From Victivallales bacterium (GTDB taxonomy: Bacteria > Verrucomicrobiota > Lentisphaeria > Oligosphaerales > Oligosphaeraceae), in NCBI GenBank assembly GCA_017964325.1, contig JAGCSE010000188.1:1-28205 (forward strand): DNA of 28,205 nt, read 5' to 3'. This document shows positions 7,501 to 15,236 of the stretch, piece after piece. Numbering within the stretch: position 1 is the first letter of the stretch; every line of letters starts with the position of its first letter. Under the pieces are notes generated by a model, which made no database searches, was not told where the DNA came from, and saw only the letters and a program-made list of their open reading frames with translations. The position numbers and the translations under genes are program-made.

Positions 7501-9734
7501 TGGAGTTCGATCCCGACAGTCAGGATGCGCAAGATTTCCTGAAGAAGGCCGAGGAAATCATGGTCACCATACGGCAATTCAATGAGACTTGTGAAAAATA
7601 CCAGAAACAGAAGGATGTGGACAGTTTGAGGAAATGCGTGAAGCAGTGGCTGGAATACGATCCCGACAGCCAGGCCGCACAAGACTTTCTGGCAAAGGCG
7701 GATGAGATTGAGAAAACCATCCAGCAGTTCAGGGATGATTGCATGGATTGCCAGAAGCGTAAGGATGCGGCCAAATTGGAGGAAACGGCGAACAAGTGGC
7801 TGGAATATAAGTCCGACAGTCAAGAGGCGCAGGATTTCCTGAAGATATCGCATGACATGACCATTCAGCAATTCAGGGAAAAATGTGTGGCTTGCCAAAA
7901 ACAAAAAGATGCCGTCAATCTGAAGAAAATCGCGGAGGAATGGCTGAAATTCGATCAGGAAAGCCAGGAGGCACAAGATTTTCTTAAAGTGTCGCATGAC
8001 ATGACCATAGAAGCATACAAAGAGAAGTGCCTGGCGTACAAGAACCAAGAGGAATGGAGCCAATTGAACGATTGCGCAGAAGAATGGCTGCAGTTCGAAG
8101 GGGACAGTCGCGAGGCGGTACAATACCGTGACTTGGCGCAAAAGGAATTGAAGAACCTGCAGTACATCAGTGATTTCAAGGAGGCGAACAACAAAGGGGA
8201 TTTGAAAACTATGGAGGATTTGCTGCGCAGTTGGCGACAAGTGGCGGCGGAAAAGCCCATGTTCAAAAAAGCGGATTCCCTATATAAGTCTCTAGGCAAA
8301 CTAAGCAATTCAGTAACGGCACGAAATTGGAAGGAAGCTTTTGCCCTTTCGCTTGAAATACTGCAAGAAGACGATTTCCCAGATTATGGGAAGGACTGTG
8401 GATTTGCAAAGACGTCATTGGACACAAGCATTGTGGAAATACTAGCCGGAGCCGAGAACGCTGCGAAACAAACCGCCGAACATCCTTATCGGGAACAATT
8501 TAACGCTTGGGACAGACTGGAATCCGAAGCTGGCGACATTCTTAAAAAACTGCCGGATAATCCTGAAGCCATCAAATACAGAGAAATCGCCCAAAATGGA
8601 AAGACGACATTAAGACAGCATGTAGTGGATGATTGCCGCATTGTCTTACGTGACGAAAAGTCTTACGATACCCTTCAGGCAAAAATCAAATCGAACCTAT
8701 CATTCTTAGAAGAGAAATACAAAAAGGACGATGCCATCGGTCGATTGTCTCAAATCCAAACACAATGTGAAAAATTGCAAAAATCTCTAAGAGAGTTAGT
8801 TGGAAAGAAGGAGGAGGAGATAACGGACAAGCTTATTGACGATGTCATGAAAGGGGCGGATGGCATCCTTGAGATGACAAAGGAAAATCTTAGTTCCCAG
8901 ACGTGTGCATTTGCGGATGAATGCAAGAGGATAGCCAGAAGCAAGCAGCGCAAGCGCATTAATCTTCCAAATGGCCAGGAGCTGGTGCTCCTGCCTGTTC
9001 GTGGGGCAAATGGCGTCGTTCTTTTCTGGATGGGGGAATGCGAAATTTCGCGGGAGCAATACGCATCTTTGCTTGAATCCGATACTCAAAACAAGCTGTT
9101 AAAAAATCTTCCGTTTAATTCATGGTTTAAAGTCTCATCAAAGAAAATGAGAACATTTATAAAGGAGATGAGAATGCCAACGAACGAATCAGATGATGGA
9201 AATCTGCCCATCCGTTCCGTCACATGGGATGAGGCATTCGCATGGTGTGAAATGCTTAACATTTATATTAGAATGAACCGTGGTCAATTCAAGGAAAAGG
9301 ACAATGTACTCCGCCTCCCCACTGTAGGCGAATGGCAAATGGCGTGCGGTTCGGTTGTCCCATTGACAAATGACGTTCTCCATCAAATCAGGACTACGGC
9401 TCCAAACAAACAGGGATTCTACGATATGCTGGGAAATGTATCGGAATGGACTATTGACACAATTGTTTCCGGTAAACATCTTTATGCACCGCCTCAAGGA
9501 TACTCCCAACAGTCAAACATTGCACGGCTTCCAAGAATCCATATAGGCAGATCATGGCAGCAAAATGCAGAGCAGAGTGAATCGTATATATTTGCTGCAA
9601 AGGCAGATTTCATAGTCGCAGGAAAAGGGCAGGGGGCAGAAGTAAAAGAAAAGAAAATCAGGACAATCAGTGGAGACATTTCTCCTGAAATCGGTTTCCG
9701 TGTTATATGGGCAAAGCCATTGCCTTCAAAATAA
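4575..9734 (+). CDS. Giant membrane-anchored Ser/Thr kinase with TPR-like repeats and C-terminal FGE-like domain
   Basis: The product has 1719 residues. A Hanks-type kinase domain occupies about residues 14-295. It has a glycine loop GMGGFGSV (28-35), VAVK with K50, a catalytic loop H146-C-D148-V-K150 with N153, and metal-binding D167 in a DFD rather than DFG motif. Activation-segment SYPYMAPEQW is normal. One transmembrane helix (about 323-343) puts the kinase in the cytoplasm and the rest outside. A long charged coiled-coil region (about 350-900) precedes six helical repeats of about 49 residues (902-1196). The last 250 residues (about 1464-1715) form a degenerate FGE-sulfatase/SUMF1 fold (PTVGEWQMACG, FYDMLGNVSEW, GFRV). 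The start used is the first ATG; a second ATG at 4599 is equally possible because neither has a Shine-Dalgarno. The C10 peptidase gene follows after 44 bp, probably in the same transcript. Kinase substrate is unknown. Confidence 0.88.
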   Translation: MDSKFQPPMTLFERYDLRSDIGTEGCLGMGGFGSVWAYWDNEESRTVAVKVLPEIIYESQWDDLVHKFDNLKARIGEEQGQGIVRIYDLKRDGNRPYMIMEYIDGKNLEEIRQNWPKKRFEWSYIKPILLQIATALDHVHAINIVHCDVKPANIMLDSECTHAKLLDFDISQEIQNSIYRTRTQSQKEEGGAIVGSYPYMAPEQWYNNQSKYSDQYSLACIVFECLEGEAAFSCPRNEFNTFQYWQALHAQDFEKKAERLGPRANAVLRKALDKVQTQRFGSCVEFITAFDEAYAYDLKHGNEPEDPPTIIVKPTSHPHDVRNILIFLGIIAVIGFVVYRIMFPPILQPWQEIEKQWTKMLPELKHTQWPVEPVVENMKLLLQNCKKYQNRPPFLKEFQKEAEWLLGQMQKIVERHKEIQEDLKWSKEGLRAEENCPEEWGRANEQVEEAREAVENAMKAEDNNMAATYYATAMGKWDECKQTLGELESQCNVLKDKNDRIIEELKVARQSFERLDIKDFISDEWEAFLKEYDSKSNLEKSFDSLRKRDYYKRSIEICEYLGGKLDLMKFNSIPHVKSLLESVDKDAHAAQSRARENLAQLEFPDEMNTLGERMAKQDDEMEKWNQQFQGLQPSDVQSKSINELLTNYKTIKNAYDEIKQDYEDIDRKTTEQRKELDAVYASLKKTYNNLFNDKEIRTVVKTEELDALQQRLTEIDESKNKRNAAGLIIDIQNLNSDCVDLQKKGNINKQLLRQAEISYKAWMDNKALLEKFQEQWKPETNALMKEGKQAEEKYKELCRDFEFEKARELADGWLKKFDEASQELLEVIQKKAGELKDEALKMIEELKTVVTPDDDHVDITVYNESYKNGLEAWGNKDYLQAYKLFANIKEKLPALIHQLKTAHYAKDCEALKTKKDWSGLGKCAREWLDYDPDSQEAKDFQKMSHDMITQQHRDKCVECWNRKDAIGLKICAEQWLEFDPDSQDAQDFLKKAEEIMVTIRQFNETCEKYQKQKDVDSLRKCVKQWLEYDPDSQAAQDFLAKADEIEKTIQQFRDDCMDCQKRKDAAKLEETANKWLEYKSDSQEAQDFLKISHDMTIQQFREKCVACQKQKDAVNLKKIAEEWLKFDQESQEAQDFLKVSHDMTIEAYKEKCLAYKNQEEWSQLNDCAEEWLQFEGDSREAVQYRDLAQKELKNLQYISDFKEANNKGDLKTMEDLLRSWRQVAAEKPMFKKADSLYKSLGKLSNSVTARNWKEAFALSLEILQEDDFPDYGKDCGFAKTSLDTSIVEILAGAENAAKQTAEHPYREQFNAWDRLESEAGDILKKLPDNPEAIKYREIAQNGKTTLRQHVVDDCRIVLRDEKSYDTLQAKIKSNLSFLEEKYKKDDAIGRLSQIQTQCEKLQKSLRELVGKKEEEITDKLIDDVMKGADGILEMTKENLSSQTCAFADECKRIARSKQRKRINLPNGQELVLLPVRGANGVVLFWMGECEISREQYASLLESDTQNKLLKNLPFNSWFKVSSKKMRTFIKEMRMPTNESDDGNLPIRSVTWDEAFAWCEMLNIYIRMNRGQFKEKDNVLRLPTVGEWQMACGSVVPLTNDVLHQIRTTAPNKQGFYDMLGNVSEWTIDTIVSGKHLYAPPQGYSQQSNIARLPRIHIGRSWQQNAEQSESYIFAAKADFIVAGKGQGAEVKEKKIRTISGDISPEIGFRVIWAKPLPSK
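7278..8162 (+). repeat. Six degenerate TPR-like repeats within the kinase gene
   Basis: Six tandem protein repeats of about 49 residues share the pattern C-x(7-9)-KD-x(3)-L-x(3)-AxxWLxxDPDSQEAQDFL. The second helix and the DPDS turn resemble the end of a TPR motif. Repeats 1, 2, 3 and 6 carry a second conserved Cys in the xCAxxWL helix. Repeats 2 to 5 are closest to each other. DNA conservation is patchy (for instance around GATCCCGACAG), so the expansion is not recent. Confidence 0.85.
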
Positions 9735-9778
9735 TGCGCAGTCAATTGTTTGATTACGATTAACACATTGATTCATAA

Positions 9779-12700
9779 ATGAAAAGATTCTTATTTTTAA
9801 TTTTTCTGTCAAATCTTTTTATAAGCCTTGAAGCGGAGGATATTCCAATCGCTGAAATCCGACGTGCGGCAGACTCCTGGCTCTTGCGGCATGGGGCGGC
9901 TTTATACAAGGCGCAGCGCCATCCGGCTGCCCAATCGCCTCGAAGGCTTGTTGACTCCTGCCAGACTGAAATGCCGCTTGTTTTTGTGCCGCTTGAGCCG
10001 CAGGGCTATGTCATTCTGACAACCAATACCTCTCTTCCGCCTGTCATCGCGTTCTCGGATACGGCTACAGCGGTCTCCATAGACGCCCAATCGGATTTCT
10101 TCGCCCTGCTGGAATCGCAGGGGAGGATATTTGAGGAAATTCTGATGCAACCGCGGACTCGCGGCGACGAAGATGAAAGGGCGAAATACGAAACTGCCTG
10201 GTCCATTCTCCTAAATGACCGTGCAGCCCCCACAAGAGCCTATTCACAAGGATGCAATGAAGAGAATTTGGATAAAATCCTTGTATCCCCTTTTTTGACC
10301 AGTCACTGGAATCAAAGATATCCGTACAACCTCTTAAGCCCCAGTACCAGAAGCGGACTTAACAATCAGGCGGCATCCGGCTGCGTGCCGACGGCGCTCG
10401 CACAGATTTTATATTTCCACCAATGGCCCCCAAGAGGGAAGGGGAGCAAAACCTATACCGATTGGAACGAAAACAATGATGCACACAATCTATTCTCTAC
10501 TTTAAAGGCGGATTTTTCAAGAGATTATGCCTGGAACCTCATGCAGGACAGCTATCCGTATGGCAAGACCGGCTTTTTCCCGACTTATTCGGAACAGGCT
10601 GTTGGAAGGTTCCTTCATGATGTATGCGTAATCTGTGAAGTCGATTTTGAGGAAGACAGCACGGGGGCGTTCCTTGACAACCTCCCGCCTCTCATAGCCG
10701 AACACCTTTACTACAAGACACCGATCTATACAAATCCACGTCCGAACGAAAGGGAGGCTTTGTACGGGAAGGTCATGGAGGATTTGAAAAAGGGCATTCC
10801 AGTTCTGCTTGGCAATCCCGGCCATGCCTTCGTAGCCCATGGCTTGGCTGTCAGCGGAGGAGAACACTACTGCTACATGAACTATGGCTGGAGCGGTGAA
10901 TATGACGGATGGTTCAGGTTTGACAGCGTCTATGACTACTCGGCAGTCAATGGCGCCGTCACCAATCTGCTTCCGCAACCCGTTCCATTGTTCCGCCCGA
11001 TGGACACCGTCCAAAGCGCCACAACGACACTGTCATGGGATTTCCCGAAGACGCTGTCTGCTTCTGCGTTCCGCATTACGGCGAAGCCGAAACAGGGCAA
11101 GGCCGTGACAGTGGCGGATGACATTTCCGGAGACCAACGGGAATACACGCTGCAAGGCGAGCTGTTTGGCGATTTCTCATTCCAGATTGCAGCTTGTGTC
11201 AACGGATCGTGGCAATCTTCTTCACCGCCTTTGCAACTGACATTGACAGATCAGCAACCTGTACCATTTGAATCTTCTGTTTCCATAACGTATGTGCCTA
11301 TTTCAGCCGGGCAGGTCTTCAACCTGACAATTGCAGCGAACAAGCCACTTGCTTCCGTCGGCATCTCCACGACACGTCCAGACATCTTTCCCGAAGGCTG
11401 TTCAAAAGTGAAGCTGGATGGCAGCAGAGCCACCGTGGAGATCCGTTCTTGCTTCGGGCGTTGCGGATATGCCTTGCTTTGGCTGGACACGATATCCACG
11501 GACGGATGCCGCTTTTCCCATGAGATAATGGTGGATGTTAACCGCGACTCCCAATCGCCCTACTGGTGTAGAAATTTAGCTGAAGCAAGCAAGTACAGTT
11601 CATCGCCGTCATCTTTGATTCTCATGGTGGCGGGTGACCTCTCCCAAGCCGATGTGCAGGAGTTCGTCTTCTCCCATTGCGAAAGGGATGACATCAAAAA
11701 ATTGCTGTTGGAAAAATACGTTCTCTGGTATGTGGATGCCTCCCCTGATTTCATGGCGGACAATCCATCATGGGGAGACGAATGGAAGCACTACACCTCC
11801 AATGAAAAACAGAATGCCGCAATGCCGGTTGTCACCATCATCTCCCCCTTCGTATTCAAACACATTGTCGCCCGCCATGAAGGAGCCATCACGGCCGATG
11901 AACTGTATGATCTGCTCAATGCCGATTATTCCGATTACATCTCCATTCTGGGCAATACGTTGACGGAAACGCTGAGGCCCGCTGGAAGCAATTTGGATTT
12001 CAAGACTGGTGGAGATGCCAAGTGGTTTGTCTCACAAAACCACTATAAAAGCCCCCCTTCATCCTTTCAGTCCGGAAAAATTAGCGATTCGCAAGCCACC
12101 CTTCTTATGGCTGAAGTAACAGGCACGGGTGTATTGTCCTTTACATGGGACGTCAATTCCGAATATTATGACAAGTTGGTTTTCTATCTGGACGGCAAAC
12201 AAAAGTCATCCTGTTCAGGGCGCTACCATACTTGGGAAACAAAAACATACGAATTGAACACCTATGGCAGGCACTCATTCATCTGGTGCTACACCAAGGA
12301 TAATAAAATTACAGTGGAGAAGGACTGCGGATGGGTTGACAACATCGTCTGGACACCGAACCCGACCTATCTTTACGGCGGTTCTTCCAATTTGCGTGTC
12401 CCATGTTCTGAAAACGAGGCGTTTCTGGATGTATTCGCCAACATCCCCTGGACTGCTTCCTGTGATGCGGAATGGATTTCAATAAGGCCTGAAAGCGGTG
12501 CTGCGGATGCACGTCTCTCCATAGATTGCGCCGCCAACGAGTCAGTCTATGCACGTGAAGCTGTCATCAATTTATCAGACGGCAACGAGACGGCGTTTAC
12601 GTGCAAAATCGTGCAGGATCCGATGCCGCCGCGAGTGTCCATTTCCAGCAACGCCATAGCTGTGGACAACAATGAAACAGCCTTTCCGCTGGAGATATCG

Positions 12701-13582
12701 GCCAATTGTCCATGGACAATCACGTCCAATACGGAATGGCTGGGCGTTTCCAAACAAGAAGGCGAGGGCAATGGCATAATCACAGTCGAATGCCTGGATA
12801 ATCCATGGTGCAGGCAACGTGAAGGCGTTTTAACGATTATGGCATCCATCGATAATCAGAAAGTGACGGTGTCTTGCACCATCACGCAGACGGCAGCGCC
12901 ACCTGTGTTGGTACTTGAATCTTCTTCAATTGAAGCCTCATACGTTGAAGGTGAACTGTCTTTGACCCTTTCGGCCGCCAATGGAGACTGGAGAGTCACG
13001 TGTGATAGCGACTGGCTCACGCCAGTTCAGGCTTTTGGAGCGGGGCCGGATGTCCTGACATTCCAGCATTATTTCAATGAATCCCTGTCTCCCAGAAATT
13101 GCACCATCACCGTCTGCCTGTTCAATGACGACAGCATCGAAGCCATGGAAACTTGCGTGGTCGTCCAAGAGGCAGGGTGGACAGAATCCATCTTGATGCT
13201 TAAACCGGGCTGGAATCTTCTGGCACTTCCATTGCAACCCACGGAGGAAGAGCTTGCCGATTTGTTGAAGCTCACGCCATATATCCTTGACAATAAAGCA
13301 CATTCATATATTCCCGCTGCAATTTTGGACAGAGGGACGCCTTGTTGGATTTTCTCCAAAGCTGCACAGACGGTAACTTGGACATCCAGAAAGGCGGATG
13401 ACTGGACATTTCCCGCATTGCCCAATCATGGCTGGAATCTTGTAGGGGTCGCGCAAGATTTGCAACTGCCCGACAATATCATGGAAGCATGGGAATGGAA
13501 TGGAGGCAAATTCATCAGGCACGCATCCAATACACCTTTGTGCTCGGGGCATGCCTATTGGATTTTTTGCAGACCAAAATGA
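9779..13582 (+). CDS. Secreted C10-family (streptopain-like) cysteine peptidase with BACON domains
   Basis: The product has 1267 residues. An N-terminal signal peptide (about 1-19) is followed by a Spi-type propeptide region (about 20-150). The peptidase domain (about 165-395) has nucleophile C202 in AASGCVPTALAQ, catalytic H349 in GNPGHAFV, and the MNYGWSGEYDGWFRFD strand with W371, as in streptopain. Then come a fibronectin/Ig-like region (about 402-495), a possible thioredoxin-like fold (about 600-725, unsure), and a lectin-like domain ending DCGWVDNIVW (about 735-860). Three BACON domains follow (about 868-945, 950-1037, 1042-1130), then a C-terminal module with two GWNL motifs. BACON domains usually bind glycans or mucin-like surfaces, so a secreted or surface protease acting on host or matrix protein is likely. 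No Shine-Dalgarno is visible; the 44-bp gap suggests cotranscription with the kinase. Confidence 0.9.
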   Translation: MKRFLFLIFLSNLFISLEAEDIPIAEIRRAADSWLLRHGAALYKAQRHPAAQSPRRLVDSCQTEMPLVFVPLEPQGYVILTTNTSLPPVIAFSDTATAVSIDAQSDFFALLESQGRIFEEILMQPRTRGDEDERAKYETAWSILLNDRAAPTRAYSQGCNEENLDKILVSPFLTSHWNQRYPYNLLSPSTRSGLNNQAASGCVPTALAQILYFHQWPPRGKGSKTYTDWNENNDAHNLFSTLKADFSRDYAWNLMQDSYPYGKTGFFPTYSEQAVGRFLHDVCVICEVDFEEDSTGAFLDNLPPLIAEHLYYKTPIYTNPRPNEREALYGKVMEDLKKGIPVLLGNPGHAFVAHGLAVSGGEHYCYMNYGWSGEYDGWFRFDSVYDYSAVNGAVTNLLPQPVPLFRPMDTVQSATTTLSWDFPKTLSASAFRITAKPKQGKAVTVADDISGDQREYTLQGELFGDFSFQIAACVNGSWQSSSPPLQLTLTDQQPVPFESSVSITYVPISAGQVFNLTIAANKPLASVGISTTRPDIFPEGCSKVKLDGSRATVEIRSCFGRCGYALLWLDTISTDGCRFSHEIMVDVNRDSQSPYWCRNLAEASKYSSSPSSLILMVAGDLSQADVQEFVFSHCERDDIKKLLLEKYVLWYVDASPDFMADNPSWGDEWKHYTSNEKQNAAMPVVTIISPFVFKHIVARHEGAITADELYDLLNADYSDYISILGNTLTETLRPAGSNLDFKTGGDAKWFVSQNHYKSPPSSFQSGKISDSQATLLMAEVTGTGVLSFTWDVNSEYYDKLVFYLDGKQKSSCSGRYHTWETKTYELNTYGRHSFIWCYTKDNKITVEKDCGWVDNIVWTPNPTYLYGGSSNLRVPCSENEAFLDVFANIPWTASCDAEWISIRPESGAADARLSIDCAANESVYAREAVINLSDGNETAFTCKIVQDPMPPRVSISSNAIAVDNNETAFPLEISANCPWTITSNTEWLGVSKQEGEGNGIITVECLDNPWCRQREGVLTIMASIDNQKVTVSCTITQTAAPPVLVLESSSIEASYVEGELSLTLSAANGDWRVTCDSDWLTPVQAFGAGPDVLTFQHYFNESLSPRNCTITVCLFNDDSIEAMETCVVVQEAGWTESILMLKPGWNLLALPLQPTEEELADLLKLTPYILDNKAHSYIPAAILDRGTPCWIFSKAAQTVTWTSRKADDWTFPALPNHGWNLVGVAQDLQLPDNIMEAWEWNGGKFIRHASNTPLCSGHAYWIFCRPK

Positions 13583-13723
13583 TGAAAATGACGGAAAATG
13601 TCAGCTACAGGCGTTTTTTTACTTTTCAGCGATTATATTATTTATTAGGAAATTGTCGGTTTCCGGCCATACAACCATGTACATGAATGATGAAACCAGG
13701 AAATAACGCCTGAGGAAAACGCC

Positions 13724-14956
13724 ATGAACAGGCAAGAAGACAAAGTTCATTTTTCTATAGGTGAAATGTTCGAGCAGGCATTCACGAACCATACGGAGGA
13801 TGAAATGGAGCAATACTGGGGAATGGGCGCTCCTGGCAACATTCCCGCAATTGAAAACCTGCCGAAGGAGGGGCCGCGCCCATGGATGTTCGCCCGCATA
13901 CTAGGATTGTCCGCCGTTGTCTTCCTGACGCTCCTGTATTTTGAGTGCAAATTCCCAAATGCGAAATTTCTACCAGGCCTGATTATCATTGGGAGCATGG
14001 CCATGCCGTTCAGCATCATGGTCCTTTTCTTTGAATTGAATGCCAGGCGAAATGTATCCATGTACATGACAATCAAGATGTTCTTTCTGGGCGGCGTGCT
14101 CTCGTTGCTGTTGATTATGGTCAACGTCATCGTCATCAACTTGTTTGAAGTCAAGATTGCCCGAATGGGTGACATAGGTGTGAGTCTTATTGAAGAGACT
14201 GCGATGCTTCTGGTGATCATTTGCCTTCTCGGCAACCGTCGTCGCTTCCCGTACATACTTAACGGACTACTATTCGGGGCGGCAGTGGGGGCGGGCTTCG
14301 GCCTGTTCGATACGGCGAGCCACACCATGTGGACGCTTGTCAGGCAACTAATCATCCAGTGCATCAACAATGGCGACGGGCTGAAAAACATTTTCATCCA
14401 GAGCCAGAAGGAATTAGGGGAAATGGCGCTGGAGAATCAGTTGGAGTTGCTTTTGAGGACGGCGACGCGGGCAGATGATGCGGCTATGATTCGGATGCTG
14501 GGCTTGCGTGCCTTGCTTGCACCGGCTGGGCATGTCATCTGGGCTGCCTTGAACGCTGCTGCACTCTGGCGCGTGAAAGGCGGCAACCCATTCAAAATAG
14601 GCCATTTGTTTGACATTCGTTTCTCTAGCATCTTCATTTGCACGACATGTTTCCATATAGCCTGGAACAGCGAATGGACGCTGAACATCTTAACTTCCAA
14701 GGACAAATACATTATCATCGGATTTCTTGGCTGGAGCCTTGTATTTTGGATGATACGCAAAGGACTACAGCAAGTTCATACGGCACGTGAAATAAGCGAT
14801 GGACGCGGCGGCACCGAACAATACAACGGCGAACAGGCACTCACACATGTCATTCAAAATCAGGCAGAATATGTACGCAATCTGACCCGTGCAAGAATCA
14901 ACATGGCTCCTTATTCTTCAGATGAAGAAATACCCGACTGGAGAAAACACCTATAA
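13724..14956 (+). CDS. PrsW-family intramembrane protease
   Basis: The product has 410 residues with about eight hydrophobic segments between residues 55 and 345 and soluble tails at both ends. The PrsW signatures are present in order: E157-E158 in the LIEETAML segment, then GLLFGAAVGAGFGLFDTASH (about 181-200), then PAGHVIWAALNAAALW with H270, then HIAWN with H311 and N315. PrsW proteins are glutamic-type membrane proteases; Bacillus PrsW cleaves an anti-sigma factor. In the usual EExxK motif the Lys is replaced here by Met161. GAGG at 13712-13715, eight bases before the ATG, supports the start. It sits 141 bp after the C10 peptidase gene and converges with the second kinase gene. A role in releasing a membrane regulator or processing envelope proteins is inference. 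Confidence 0.8.
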   Translation: MNRQEDKVHFSIGEMFEQAFTNHTEDEMEQYWGMGAPGNIPAIENLPKEGPRPWMFARILGLSAVVFLTLLYFECKFPNAKFLPGLIIIGSMAMPFSIMVLFFELNARRNVSMYMTIKMFFLGGVLSLLLIMVNVIVINLFEVKIARMGDIGVSLIEETAMLLVIICLLGNRRRFPYILNGLLFGAAVGAGFGLFDTASHTMWTLVRQLIIQCINNGDGLKNIFIQSQKELGEMALENQLELLLRTATRADDAAMIRMLGLRALLAPAGHVIWAALNAAALWRVKGGNPFKIGHLFDIRFSSIFICTTCFHIAWNSEWTLNILTSKDKYIIIGFLGWSLVFWMIRKGLQQVHTAREISDGRGGTEQYNGEQALTHVIQNQAEYVRNLTRARINMAPYSSDEEIPDWRKHL

Positions 14957-15119
14957 TCAAAAACACTAAAACAACATCGGAAGACGGATATGAACGCCGG
15001 ACGCTTGCCTATCGCCAATGGGACAGGCAACTAATTGTTCTGAAAATGAATCCTTGCCATTAGCAAACAAATGGTTGAAATCTTGTTTCGACCGCAATTT
15101 CATGCAGTATTTTCTGGCT

Positions 15120-15236
15120 TTATTGTTCAGGAATCAGTGCGAGGCGAAAACCAAGACTAAAGAAACGAACAGACTCTCCGAAGCAACTTCGCTCAGCCGA
15201 ACGGCAGAATTGGGCGTTTAAGCTCCAGCCGCCGCC
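15120..15236 (-). other. Possible DGR-type variable region at the end of the FGE domain
   Basis: The last 39 or so codons run from about YRGGGW to the stop. In this fold the segment is commonly Asn-rich between fixed positions. Here the fixed positions (RGG-W, A-CRSA-R, R, LGFRLAL) are kept, while the intervening ones hold S, L, Q, F, E, S, C, F, G, E, S, V, F, F and S. That distribution is what retroelement-driven variable regions show. No template repeat or reverse transcriptase is in the window, so this stays a hypothesis. Confidence 0.35.

Noticed and set aside
7167..8240. 357-codon minus-strand open frame with Phe/Leu-rich repeats
   Set aside because: It is antisense to the TPR-like repeats of the large kinase; the apparent repeats are the mirror of those.
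15005..15030. Bidirectional terminator between the convergent PrsW and kinase genes
   Set aside because: The stem TTGCCT/AGGCAA has only six pairs with a 14-nt loop and no T-run on either strand.
14957..15119. Reverse transcriptase or template repeat next to the putative variable region
   Set aside because: The 163-bp gap holds no copy of the FGE C-terminal sequence, and the neighbouring gene is a PrsW-like membrane protease.
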